From positions 1-52,695 of the forward strand of contig JAWLGN010000004.1 in assembly GCA_041685075.1 (NCBI GenBank): DNA of 52,695 nt. The letters run 5' to 3'. Origin of the DNA: JAMCRM01 sp041685075. GTDB lineage: Bacteria; Acidobacteriota; Terriglobia; Bryobacterales; Bryobacteraceae. Under the pieces are notes generated by a model. The model searched no databases. It was not told the DNA's origin and saw only the letters and a program-made list of their open reading frames with translations. A program made the position numbers and the translations under genes. Positions within the stretch are counted from its first letter, which is position 1; each line of letters begins with the position of its first letter. This document shows positions 35,964 through 44,092 of the stretch, in pieces.

Positions 35964-37093
35964 TATCGGCGCGACGACTTGGCGTTGATGAGCCGCGGAA
36001 TATCGGCGCTCGCACCGGTCGACAAGGTTCCCGGATTGGGTGCCGCCGAGGTGTCCACCATCTGGACCATGGCGTAGGCGGGCATGTCTTCGGCCTCCTT
36101 GTAAAACGTCATGCGAGTGAGGGTGGGATCGAAGTCCACGCGGATCAGGTCGCCCCCACGCACCTGCTCGGTGGCGATCAGGTTGGAGAGCGGATGTACC
36201 AGGGCACGGTCGATGGCGCGCTTCAAGTGACGGGCGCCGTACTTCATGTCGGTGCCTTCCAGCAGCAGATAGTCCTTGGCGGCTTCGGTCAGGGAGAAGA
36301 CGAAAGGCGCGCCGGTGGACGAATTGAAAATGCGCTGCTGCAAGATATTCAGTTCGAGAGAGAGGATCTTACGCAGTTCCGGCTCGCCCAAGGGCCGGAA
36401 GACAACGGTTTTGTCGATGCGGTTGATCTTGTCGGTGAGGGCCTCGTCCACCTGGCCCTCGCGCCGGCGTTTTTCGATCTCCGAGGCCGCGAAGCCCAGG
36501 TTGGGCCGCATGATCTGCCCCATCTCGGCCGCGCCCAGGTTGCTGGTCATGAAGATCATGGCACGGGAGAAATCCACCCGGCGATTGTCGCCCAGAGTGA
36601 GGGTGGCTTTATCCAGGATGCCGAGCAGAAGGTTCCAGAGCGCGTCGCTGGCCTTCTCGATCTCGTCGAAAAGCACGAAGCTGAGCTTCATCTTCTCGGA
36701 GTGGTACTGGTTCAGCACCTCCTGGCTCAGCAAAGGATGCGTTTCGCGGTGCCCGAGGTATCCCGGGGGCGAGCCGATCAGCTTGGCGATTTCGTGGGAG
36801 TGCTGGAACTCCGCGCAGTCGATCTTGATGACGGCGCGCATATCGCCCACGAGGCTCTCCGCCGTGGCTTCCACCAGCCGGGTTTTGCCCGAACCTGTCG
36901 GTCCCAGGAAAAGGAAATTACCGATCGGGCGCCCGGGACTCGACATACCCGCCAGAAACGTCTGGTAGATGTTGACGATTTGCAGGATGGCTTCATCCTG
37001 CCCCACGATGCGCTTGTGCAGGTCCGACTCCAGCTTCTCGGCTTCGTAGCCGGTGAGCGTCGGATCCAGTTGCTTGTTGCTTAAGCGACCCAT
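35963..37093 (-). CDS. single-module Clp/HSP100-like AAA+ ATPase
   Basis: A 376-residue protein. ATG 37093 is chosen for its strong GAGAGGGG ribosome-binding site; in-frame starts at 37126 and 37156 are weaker. The sequence has one AAA module of the ClpA/B D2 type: RIVGQDEAI, Walker A GPTGSGKT (64-71), SHEIAKLIGSPPGYLGHRET, Walker B FVLFDEIEKA, sensor 1 FMTSN, sensor 2 GARHLKRAI and a small C-terminal ClpB-D2 domain. No N-domain or ClpP loop (IGF) is evident. It probably remodels a specific substrate. It sits between an SDR gene (86 nt upstream) and ubiE (1-nt overlap), so a link to quinone or fatty-acid metabolism is possible but unproven. Confidence 0.85.
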   Translation of the reverse strand: MGRLSNKQLDPTLTGYEAEKLESDLHKRIVGQDEAILQIVNIYQTFLAGMSSPGRPIGNFLFLGPTGSGKTRLVEATAESLVGDMRAVIKIDCAEFQHSHEIAKLIGSPPGYLGHRETHPLLSQEVLNQYHSEKMKLSFVLFDEIEKASDALWNLLLGILDKATLTLGDNRRVDFSRAMIFMTSNLGAAEMGQIMRPNLGFAASEIEKRRREGQVDEALTDKINRIDKTVVFRPLGEPELRKILSLELNILQQRIFNSSTGAPFVFSLTEAAKDYLLLEGTDMKYGARHLKRAIDRALVHPLSNLIATEQVRGGDLIRVDFDPTLTRMTFYKEAEDMPAYAMVQMVDTSAAPNPGTLSTGASADIPRLINAKSSRR

Positions 37094-37178
37094 CCCTTTG
37101 CCCCTCTCAATTCCCAGCAGGCTCATCGATGTCTCGTAGAGCAAGTCCAGTGCCAACCTTTAAGGGAAAGCAAACGCC

Positions 37179-37895
37179 CTATTTCGAGGGCTTGGACGGC
37201 CTGATCTCCACGCGGCTGACGGTAGTGCGCGCGGGCATGCGCAGCAGCGCCAGAACGACATCCGTCACGTCCTCGGGGGCGATCTTCCAATCAGCACCGC
37301 CGCGCCGGCCAAAATCCGTATCGACGCTTCCCGGCATGATATAGCTGACCCGCACATCATCGTACCTGTGATCCAGCATGGTGGCCTCGCTGAACGCGTT
37401 CAACCCCGATTTCGAGGCGTTGTAGGCGGCCCCTCCAGCGAAAGCGTTCTTCCCTGCCAGGCTGCTGATATTGATGATGTAACCGCCATTCCCGTTTCGA
37501 AAGCGTTGGAGCGCCTGGTGGGAGCAGTAGTAGGGACCGTTAAGATTCAGGCTAATGACCCGGTGCCACTGGTCGGGGGACAAATCCGCAACACTGCCGA
37601 AGATGCCGATACCGGCGTTGTTGATGAGAATCTGCACCGGGCCGAGGCGCTCATCCACGAAACGGAAGAAACGCTCCACATCTTCGAGGCGGGAGACGTC
37701 CGCCGCCTGCCCGGCGACCTCGGCTCCGGAGTGCGCCCGGGCTAACTCCTCGACGGCGCGGTCCACCGCTTCCGGCGTGCGTCCGCACAATGCCACGCGG
37801 GCGCCCTCGGCCAGCAGCCGCTCGCAGATGGCGCGCCCGATGCCGCGGGTACCGCCGGTAACAATCGCAACCTTGCCGGAGATCGATTCGCTCAT
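37179..37895 (-). CDS. short-chain dehydrogenase/reductase (FabG-like)
   Basis: A 238-residue classical SDR: cofactor motif TGGTRGIG (13-20), NNAG, catalytic Ser in INISSLAG, and YNASK. All four catalytic positions are intact. R17 and the CGRT segment suggest NADP(H). Such enzymes reduce 3-oxoacyl groups or other ketones; the substrate is not visible. It is first in a possible operon with the AAA ATPase and ubiE. It is transcribed divergently from the GAF-like gene. Confidence 0.9.
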   Translation of the reverse strand: MSESISGKVAIVTGGTRGIGRAICERLLAEGARVALCGRTPEAVDRAVEELARAHSGAEVAGQAADVSRLEDVERFFRFVDERLGPVQILINNAGIGIFGSVADLSPDQWHRVISLNLNGPYYCSHQALQRFRNGNGGYIINISSLAGKNAFAGGAAYNASKSGLNAFSEATMLDHRYDDVRVSYIMPGSVDTDFGRRGGADWKIAPEDVTDVVLALLRMPARTTVSRVEIRPSKPSK

Positions 37896-38014
37896 ATGTA
37901 GACCGATGGCGTTCGAGGCGGTGGCGGGGTTCCGCAGCGGCGCGGCGGGAGGTCCGATTCGGCACGTTTGCGGGCGGCGCGAGGCGCGTTAGCTTAGAAT
38001 GAAGGGTAAGAACC

Positions 38015-38959
38015 ATGCTCCCCGGCGCCGCTTCGACACTCCGGAAGGTACTGCAAGATGGATTGGAAGGGCTGCTGCCCGAATTGGAATCCTACTGCGA
38101 GGCGCAGGCCGACGCGCGCGCCGATGCCGCCCTGGCGGCGCTCGCCGAGCACCTGAACCAGGCACTGCGGCGATTGCGCGAGGCGGGGCGCTTTCCGGCC
38201 GCGGCGGCGGTGCTGGCCGATACCAGTGCCGCGTTTTGTAGCGGCTGTGCGGTGTTTCGGGTGAACGGGGAGAACGAATTGATCGGGGAACGCATCCGCG
38301 GCGTGGACGAGGAGCGGGCGGGTTGTTTCCTGACCCTGAAATTTCCGGCGCGGGACGGCTCGGCCTTCGCGGCAACCGTAGAAACGCGCGACCCCCAGGT
38401 AGCCCTGGCGGGGCCGGGGGAGATCTCTCCGAAGCTTGCCGAACTGCTGGCGCATGCTCCCGGAGAGCGGGTGGCGCTGTTCCCCATCGCCGTGGGCAGC
38501 CGGACGGCCGGGGTGCTGTATGCCTGGGGCGAGCCGCAGATGGGCGCTCTCGAACTGCTGGCGGTAGCGGCGGGCATGGCGCTGGAGGCCGGCACTCCCG
38601 CCGCCGCGGAATCGGGCGGACTGGTGGCCATCGCTCCCGCGCCCGCAAAACCAGCGCCGGATTGGAACGCCATGCCGGCGGCCGAACGGGAGACCCACTT
38701 CCGCGCGCGGCGCTTTGCGCGCGTGCAGGTTGCGGAAATTCGACTACACAGGCCCGAGGATGTAGCCGGCGGGCGCGCGCGTCGCGATCTCTACGGCGCC
38801 CTCCGGGAAGCCATCGACGAGGGGCGGGAGACCTTCCGCCGGCGGTTCCTGGTTTCCAACCCCGGGATGGCCGACTATTTTCATGAAGAATTGCTTCGCA
38901 CTCTTGCCAACGCAGACCCTGACCTGCTGGGGAAAGATTATCCCGGGCCGCTGGCTTAG
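38015..38959 (+). CDS. GAF-like domain protein with acidobacterial C-terminal helical domain
   Basis: A 314-residue protein. Residues about 60-205 show the alternating beta/alpha pattern of a GAF-type sensor domain (CAVFRVNGENELIGERIRG, RVALFPIAVGSRTAGVLYAWG, LELLAVAAGMALE). A Pro/Ala linker follows. The last about 85 residues (FARVQVAEIRLHRPEDVAGGR, DLYGALREAIDEGRETFRRRF, DYFHEELLRTLA) form a helical module I recall repeatedly in acidobacterial proteins. The ligand and output are unknown. The lytic transglycosylase follows within a few bases, so they are probably co-transcribed. Confidence 0.65.
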   Translation: MLPGAASTLRKVLQDGLEGLLPELESYCEAQADARADAALAALAEHLNQALRRLREAGRFPAAAAVLADTSAAFCSGCAVFRVNGENELIGERIRGVDEERAGCFLTLKFPARDGSAFAATVETRDPQVALAGPGEISPKLAELLAHAPGERVALFPIAVGSRTAGVLYAWGEPQMGALELLAVAAGMALEAGTPAAAESGGLVAIAPAPAKPAPDWNAMPAAERETHFRARRFARVQVAEIRLHRPEDVAGGRARRDLYGALREAIDEGRETFRRRFLVSNPGMADYFHEELLRTLANADPDLLGKDYPGPLA

Positions 38960-38963
38960 TGCG

Positions 38964-41102
38964 GTGCGCCTGATGGCGCTGGCGGTGGCCGGAGTAGTAG
39001 CGGCGTCCGGCGCGGCCGCCTCCCCTGCATCGCTGGCGCGGGCGTATCGGGAATCGCCGACGGCGGCGCGCCGCGCAGCGCTGGAACGCTACGCCCAGGC
39101 GCACGCGCGGCAGACCTCCGGCGCCCTGGCCCGGCTGGCCCTGGGAATCGCGGCCTTCGAGCAAAAGGATTGGAAGGGGGCCATCGACAGTTTAGCGGGC
39201 CTGGAGAAACGGCTGCCCGCGCTGGCCGACTACCCCGCCTATTACGCCGCGGCGGCGCGGCTGGAGGCCGGGGAGGCGGCGCTCGATCCGCAGAGCCTTG
39301 CGCCGGTCCGCGCTACCGCGGCGCCCTCGCCGCTGGCGGCACGCGCGGCCGTGGTTCAGGCCAGGATGCTGGTGGCCACCGGAGCACCGGACAGGGCCAT
39401 TCCACTGCTGCGCGAATCCTACCCGCTGCTGCCCCAGCCCGAAGGCGACTTGGCATTGGCGGCGGCCTACGACGGCTCGGGCGATGCCGCCCATGCCGCG
39501 CTCTACTACCAGCAGGTCTATCATCAGTACCCGCTTGCCGACGGCGCGGTTAAGGCCGCTACCGCCATGGAGGCGCTGCGGGACGCCATGGGCGCGAATT
39601 ACCCGCAGCCCACCCCCATCCTGCTGCTCACCCGGGCGGACAAGTTGCGGGAGGGCCGCGACTACTCGCGCGCCCGGATCGAGTACCGCGCGCTGGCCGA
39701 CCGGACCTCCGGCGCCGAGCGAGACCTGGCCCAGGTGCGCGCCGCTGCCTGCGACTATCTGACCGGCGATACCGCCCAGGCCCGGCGGCAACTCCAGGGC
39801 CTCTCCCCCAGCCATCCCGAAGCCGATGCCGAGCGGCTCTACTATATCGTGCAGTGCGCCCGGCGAATGGGAACCGACAGCGAGATGCTGGACGCCATCC
39901 AGCGGCTGGCCGCTTCCCACCCGCGCTCCCCCTGGCGGCTCAAGGCCCTCATCTCCGCCGGCAACCGTTACTTATTAGTTAACGACGCCAAGAACTATCT
40001 TCCGCTTTATACCGCGGCATTTGAGGGCTTTCCGGCCGACCCGCAGGCGCCCTACGCACACTGGAAGGTAGCCTGGCACGCTTACATCAGCCGTAAACCC
40101 GACGCAGCGGAACACATGCGTCGGCACCTGAGCATGTTTTCCCTCCACCCCTCGGCCGGCGGGGCACTCTATTTCCTCGGGCGGCTGGCCGAGGAAAGGC
40201 GCCAGTGGGGAGATGCGCGGGCCTGCTACACGCGGCTGGCCGAGCGCTTCCCCCACTACTACTACGGCGTGCTGGCGCGCGAGCGGCTGGCGGATGCCCG
40301 GGTTGCGGGCGCGAAACCGGGCGCCGCCATGACCGCCTTTCTCGAGAGCGTCGCCTTCTCGGAGCAGCCGGCCGGGGATGGGGAGCAACCCACGGCCGCC
40401 ACCCGGGCACGGCTGGAGCGCGTGCGCCTGCTGCAAACCGCCGGACTGGACGACCTGGCTGCCGCGGAGGTCCGCTTCGGCGGCGACGGCGAGCAGTCCA
40501 CCCTGCTGGCCGTGGAACTGGCCCGCAGCGGCGCACCTCCGCACCGGAAGCTGCGCTACCTCAAAGGCGTGCGGGGGGACTATCTTTCCCTGCCCCTCGA
40601 CCGGGCTCCCGAAGCCTACTGGCGGGGCCTGTTTCCCCTGCCCTACCGCGCGGAGTTGGAGCGCGCCGCCCGCAGGCAGAAACTCGATCCCCTGGTGCTG
40701 GCGGGCCTGATCCGGCAGGAATCCGAGTTCAACCCGCGGGCGGTTTCAAGCGCCCGGGCCTACGGCCTCACCCAGGTGCTGCCCTCCACCGGGCGGCAAC
40801 TGGCCCGCAGGTTGGGCATCCGCCGCTTCACCACCTCCATGCTGTATCAGCCCGAGGTGAACCTGAGGCTGGGGACCTTCTACATGCGGCTGCAACTCGA
40901 CCGCTGGAACGGAGAGTTGGAGAAGACCCTGGCGGCCTACAATGCCGGTCCGCGCCGGGTGGCGGAATGGAGTACCTGGTACGAGTTTCGCGAGCCGGCG
41001 GAGTTTGTCGAGACCGTGCCGTTCACCCAAACCCGTGAATACATCCAGGCGGTGGTTCGTAATGCGGCCGTCTACCGCCTGGTGTACGCCGGGAAGAGCT
41101 GA
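38964..41102 (+). CDS. soluble lytic murein transglycosylase (Slt70-like)
   Basis: A 712-residue protein from GTG 38964, which yields a signal peptide (RLMALAVAGVVAASGAAAS). A longer in-frame start (38883) overlaps the preceding gene by 77 nt and seems less likely, and ATG 38973 is also possible. Residues up to about 550 form a helical solenoid of TPR-like repeats. The C-terminal SLT domain has LIRQESEFNPRAVSSARAYGLTQVLPSTG with catalytic Glu in QES, and ends with AAYNAGPRRVAEW. It cleaves peptidoglycan glycan strands in the periplasm, releasing 1,6-anhydromuropeptides. Confidence 0.9.
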   Translation: MRLMALAVAGVVAASGAAASPASLARAYRESPTAARRAALERYAQAHARQTSGALARLALGIAAFEQKDWKGAIDSLAGLEKRLPALADYPAYYAAAARLEAGEAALDPQSLAPVRATAAPSPLAARAAVVQARMLVATGAPDRAIPLLRESYPLLPQPEGDLALAAAYDGSGDAAHAALYYQQVYHQYPLADGAVKAATAMEALRDAMGANYPQPTPILLLTRADKLREGRDYSRARIEYRALADRTSGAERDLAQVRAAACDYLTGDTAQARRQLQGLSPSHPEADAERLYYIVQCARRMGTDSEMLDAIQRLAASHPRSPWRLKALISAGNRYLLVNDAKNYLPLYTAAFEGFPADPQAPYAHWKVAWHAYISRKPDAAEHMRRHLSMFSLHPSAGGALYFLGRLAEERRQWGDARACYTRLAERFPHYYYGVLARERLADARVAGAKPGAAMTAFLESVAFSEQPAGDGEQPTAATRARLERVRLLQTAGLDDLAAAEVRFGGDGEQSTLLAVELARSGAPPHRKLRYLKGVRGDYLSLPLDRAPEAYWRGLFPLPYRAELERAARRQKLDPLVLAGLIRQESEFNPRAVSSARAYGLTQVLPSTGRQLARRLGIRRFTTSMLYQPEVNLRLGTFYMRLQLDRWNGELEKTLAAYNAGPRRVAEWSTWYEFREPAEFVETVPFTQTREYIQAVVRNAAVYRLVYAGKS

Positions 41103-41301
41103 GGCACACCGGTGTTGTCGTAGCAGTCCTGCGACGCCGGCCGGCGGCTCGAGGCGTGAATTGTATGGAAAGCTGGCAATTGAGCTGCCCAACTACTTTC
41201 ATTCGGACCCAAAATATGAGAATCTGAAAACTGAGAAGAGCGCAAATTGTGTAAACATCGGTCCGGACGGCGCCACCCGGGCGGAACGAGAGCCAAGCAC
41301 C

Positions 41302-41685
41302 ATGCTGCCAGCATTCATACTCCCTGAGACCACCATCCGCGAGGCCGGCGTCGGCCCCGCACTCGAAATTGGAGACTCCCAGGGCGGTTTGGTCCTCCTG
41401 ACACTCGGGATTACCCGCATTATCGAGCAGGAAAGCCTGGACGTTTCCATCTGGGGTTCCGAGGATAACGCGGAATGGGGCGCCAAACCGCTGATCGCTT
41501 TCCCGCAGAAGTTCTATTGCGGCACTTACCAGGTGTTGCTGGACCTGTCGCAGCATCCGAAGGTGAAGTACCTGCGGGCGAAGTGGCAGGTGGCCCGCTG
41601 GGGCAGGGGGGCATCGAAGCCCCTGTTCGGCGTTTACGTCTTTGCGCAGGATTTTGAGGAGAAGGCCCTCGCGATGGGGGCCTGA
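41302..41685 (+). CDS. hypothetical protein, small beta-rich
   Basis: About 127 residues from ATG 41302; the longer frame continues into the lytic transglycosylase gene in another phase and is discarded. The sequence is mostly beta strands: VLLTLGITRIIEQESLDVSIWG, KPLIAFPQKFYCGTYQVLLDL and VKYLRAKWQVARWG. There is no signal peptide and no cysteine motif. I do not recognise the family. Good codon use and a plausible fold suggest a real gene. It lies between a cell-wall enzyme and the ribosomal protein cluster, in the position where nusG/rplK usually stand, but it resembles neither. Confidence 0.6.
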   Translation: MLPAFILPETTIREAGVGPALEIGDSQGGLVLLTLGITRIIEQESLDVSIWGSEDNAEWGAKPLIAFPQKFYCGTYQVLLDLSQHPKVKYLRAKWQVARWGRGASKPLFGVYVFAQDFEEKALAMGA

Positions 41686-41787
41686 GAGCCGGACTGAGGA
41701 GTCCGCCCCATCCAAGCAGGGCATCCGGTTGGACAATTCTGTACCGAGTGTGCTAAGCTGGCAAATGTCCCTTTGAAAAGTGACTCA

Positions 41788-41822
41788 GTGGGAGGCCTGT
41801 GTGTTATGCAGGCCGTTCGCAC
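41788..41822 (+). promoter_or_regulatory. probable ribosomal protein L1 binding site (autoregulatory mRNA element)
   Basis: GTGGGAGGC at 41788-41796 is identical to nine bases of the L1-binding region of 23S rRNA (helix 76, as I remember the E. coli sequence). Here it forms the left side of a hairpin: outer stem GTG (41788-41790) with CAC (41820-41822), an asymmetric internal loop, and inner stem GGCCTG (41794-41799) with CAGGCC (41809-41814). It ends just before the AATGAGGAG ribosome-binding site of rplA, the right place for L1 to block its own translation. Confidence 0.65.
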
Positions 41823-41834
41823 CAATGAGGAGAT

Positions 41835-42542
41835 ATGGCTCGTAAAAAAGGAAAGAAGTACGAATCCGCAGCCAAACAGGTGGAAGCCCGCCAGTATCCG
41901 CTGGAAGAAGCCATTCCGCTGCTGAAGAAGATCCAGTTCGCCAAGTTCGACGAGACGGTGGAAGTACACCTGCGCCTGGGCGTGGATCCCCGCCACGCCG
42001 ACCAGATGGTTCGCGGCACCGTGGTGATGCCCAATGGGCTGGGCAAATCCAAGAAGGTGCTGGTGATCGCCGGCGGCGACAAACAACGGGAAGGCCAGGA
42101 GGCCGGCGCCGACTACGTGGGCGGCGAGGACATGGTGCAGAAGATCCAGAGCGAAGGCTGGCTGGACTTCGACGCCGTAATCGCCACGCCCGATATGATG
42201 CGCTCGGTGGGGCGGCTGGGCAAGATCCTGGGCCCCCGGGGCCTCATGCCCAACCCCAAGACCGGCACGGTCACGATGGATGTGGCCAACGCGGTCAAGG
42301 AGATCAAGGCCGGCAAGGTGGAGTTTCGGGTGGACAAGACCGGCATCATCCATGCGCCGGTCGGGAAGCTGAGCTTCAGCCCGGAGAAACTGGCGGAGAA
42401 CGCCTCCAGCCTGATTACGGCCGTGGTGCGCGCCAAGCCCGCGGTTGCCAAAGGCAAGTACGTGAAGAGCGCAACCCTGTGCTCGACCATGAGCCCGGGC
42501 GTTCCCCTCGACGTTACGGCCTTCTCTACGAAGGCGGTCTAG
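41835..42542 (+). CDS. rplA: 50S ribosomal protein L1
   Basis: A 235-residue protein with the expected L1 blocks: KKIQFAKFDETVEVHLRLGVDPRHADQMVRGTVVMPNGLGK near the N-terminus and DFDAVIATPDMMRSVGRLGKILGPRGLMPNPKTGTV in the middle. It begins MARKKGKKYE. L1 binds helices 76-78 of 23S rRNA and forms the mobile stalk at the E site. GAGGAG lies 5 nt before ATG. It is the first gene of this ribosomal block; rplK, nusG and secE, which normally precede rplA, are not upstream here. Confidence 0.98.
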   Translation: MARKKGKKYESAAKQVEARQYPLEEAIPLLKKIQFAKFDETVEVHLRLGVDPRHADQMVRGTVVMPNGLGKSKKVLVIAGGDKQREGQEAGADYVGGEDMVQKIQSEGWLDFDAVIATPDMMRSVGRLGKILGPRGLMPNPKTGTVTMDVANAVKEIKAGKVEFRVDKTGIIHAPVGKLSFSPEKLAENASSLITAVVRAKPAVAKGKYVKSATLCSTMSPGVPLDVTAFSTKAV

Positions 42543-42558
42543 TCACTCGAGTGCATCC

Positions 42559-43086
42559 ATGAAGAATAAGCAAGACAAGCAGAAAGAGGTCGAATCGCTG
42601 CGTCGCGACCTCCAGGAATCGCAGAACGTCTTCGTGACCAACTACGAGAAACTGCGGGTAGCGCAGGACTTCGAGCTGCGCAAAACGGTTCGTGAGGCAG
42701 GCGGCAGGTACCGGGTAGTCAAGAACAACCTGGCGGAACGCGCCGCTGAGGGCACCGCGGCTGAAAGCGTGATCAAGGGCCTGCGGGGGATGACCTCGCT
42801 GGTGTACACCTCCTCGGATCCGGTCGCACTGGCCAAGGCGCTCACCGCCTATGCCCGCCTGAACCCGACCTTCACCTTCAAGGCGGGGATGGTGGAAGGG
42901 CGCGCGATCGACATTGCGGAGATCAACGACCTGGCTACCATGCCGTCGCGGGAGGAGTTGCTGGCGCGCCTGCTCTTCCTCATCAACGCGCCGGCACAGC
43001 GCCTGGCGCAGGTGATCCACGCGGTCGGGCGAGACCTGGCCGTGGTCGTGGACCAGGGCGTCAAGGAAAACAAGTTCAAGGAGTAG
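42559..43086 (+). CDS. rplJ: 50S ribosomal protein L10
   Basis: A 175-residue protein with L10 features: NVFVTNYEKLRVAQDFELRKTVREAGGRYRVVKNNLAERA near the N-terminus and VEGRAIDIAEINDLATMPSREELLARLLFLINAPAQRLAQVI toward the helix that holds L7/L12. The gene starts 16 nt after rplA, leaving no room for the L10(L7/L12)4 leader that usually lies there. Its ribosome-binding site is weak (CTCGAG 9-14 nt upstream), so translation may depend on coupling to rplA. Confidence 0.97.
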   Translation: MKNKQDKQKEVESLRRDLQESQNVFVTNYEKLRVAQDFELRKTVREAGGRYRVVKNNLAERAAEGTAAESVIKGLRGMTSLVYTSSDPVALAKALTAYARLNPTFTFKAGMVEGRAIDIAEINDLATMPSREELLARLLFLINAPAQRLAQVIHAVGRDLAVVVDQGVKENKFKE

Positions 43087-43138
43087 CCGCTCGCCGGCAT
43101 TCCCAGATCTTTTGAGAATTGGAGTTTAAGAAACAGAC

Positions 43139-43522
43139 ATGGCGGACATCAACGGAATTGCGGAACAGATCGAGGGTCTGACCCTTTTGGAAGCCTCGCA
43201 ACTGGTAAAGTTGCTGGAAGAGAAGTTGGGCGTGTCGGCCGCGGCAGCGGCTCCGGTCATGATGGCGGGTCCGGCAGGCGGCGGGGCGGCGGCTCCGGCC
43301 GAGGAGGAGAAGACCGAGTTCGACGTTATTCTCGTCGCGGCGGGCGCCAACAAGATCAACGTGATCAAGGCCGTACGCGAAGTCACCAGCCTGGGCCTGA
43401 AGGAAGCCAAGGACCTGGTGGACGGCGCTCCCAAGCCCATCAAGGAAGGCGTCTCGAAGGACGAAGCCGAGGCCCTGAAGAAGAAGTTCACCGACGTCGG
43501 CGCGAGCATCGAAGTAAAGTAG
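43139..43522 (+). CDS. rplL: 50S ribosomal protein L7/L12
   Basis: A 127-residue stalk protein with an N-terminal dimerisation helix (IAEQIEGLTLLEASQLVKLLEEKLGV), an Ala/Gly/Pro hinge and the C-terminal domain EKTEFDVILVAAGANKINVIKAVREVTSLGLKEAKDLVDGAPKPIKEGVSK. It binds L10 in multiple copies and recruits translation factors. It starts 52 nt after rplJ and is followed by a 650-nt gap containing a strong hairpin. Confidence 0.98.
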   Translation: MADINGIAEQIEGLTLLEASQLVKLLEEKLGVSAAAAAPVMMAGPAGGGAAAPAEEEKTEFDVILVAAGANKINVIKAVREVTSLGLKEAKDLVDGAPKPIKEGVSKDEAEALKKKFTDVGASIEVK

Positions 43523-43536
43523 ATTCTTGTCCAAGG

Positions 43537-43562
43537 CCGCTCCGGCGCCTGCGCCGGAGCGG
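43537..43562 (+). terminator. strong hairpin after rplL (partial terminator or processing site)
   Basis: A perfect 11-bp GC-rich stem (43537-43547 with 43552-43562) closes a 4-nt loop, 15 nt after the rplL stop. No T-tract follows, so it is not a standard intrinsic terminator. It may attenuate transcription into rpoBC or be an RNase III processing site, as known between rplL and rpoB in E. coli. Confidence 0.55.
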
Positions 43563-43839
43563 AAACGCCGCCCCGGCCCGCTGTGTGCACACATGCGGTT
43601 CCCCGCCCGGAGCGGCGAGGCCCAATGGATCTGTGTTCTTCCCAGGCACCTGCCGGAGTTGGCGGACCCGGCGACCACGGCGCCGCCCAGGGGGCCAGCC
43701 CTCGCCGGGGGCGCACTTTACGGGCGGCAGGCGGGTGCGGCGGATCCTTGGTGACATGTCGTTTGACGGAGGGAGGAGGACTCTGGTAAGCTTGATGGTT
43801 GGGTTCTCGATTCAACCGGATTCGGATCCCAATTGGTGA

Positions 43840-43868
43840 CTGTGATTCTCGAATCCTGGCACTATAAT
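43840..43868 (+). promoter_or_regulatory. candidate sigma-70 promoter for rpoBC
   Basis: A consensus TATAAT at 43863-43868 is preceded, with a 17-nt spacer, by CTGTGA at 43840-43845 (three of six matches to TTGACA). The local sequence is markedly more AT-rich than the flanks. Transcription would start near 43875 and give a leader of about 300 nt before rpoB. The -10 match is strong; the -35 is weak. Confidence 0.5.
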
Positions 43869-43886
43869 TGCAGTTTTTGTGGGGCT

Positions 43887-43907
43887 GCACGCAGGGGATC
43901 TGCGTGC
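43887..43907 (+). promoter_or_regulatory. hairpin at the start of the rpoBC leader
   Basis: GCACGCAG (43887-43894) is perfectly complementary to CTGCGTGC (43900-43907), giving an 8-bp stem with a 5-nt loop. It lies about 12 nt after the predicted transcription start and could stabilise the 5' end of the rpoBC mRNA. Confidence 0.4.
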
Positions 43908-44077
43908 CTACTCACATCACTCCAGTCCTTACCGGATCCGTGTCTCCATAGCAAGCCACCCTTGTCCAGAATTGTCAGGACCAAGTCGTCTTCCATCGGG
44001 CCGTCCTGCCCGGCGATATCGCAGCAAGCCGTTCCGGTTCAAACACATTTCCTGCCCGATCTGATATCGGCAGCTCC

Positions 44078-44092
44078 GGGGAGTGACTCCCC
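44078..44092 (+). promoter_or_regulatory. hairpin in the rpoBC leader near the start of rpoB
   Basis: GGGGAG (44078-44083) pairs with CTCCCC (44087-44092) around a 3-nt loop, 80 nt upstream of rpoB. No T-tract follows. It may be part of a folded leader; no protein-binding motif was recognised. Confidence 0.3.

Noticed and set aside
38883..38963. Longer start for the lytic transglycosylase
   Set aside because: It would overlap the GAF-like gene by 77 nt and place 27 polar residues before a clean signal peptide.
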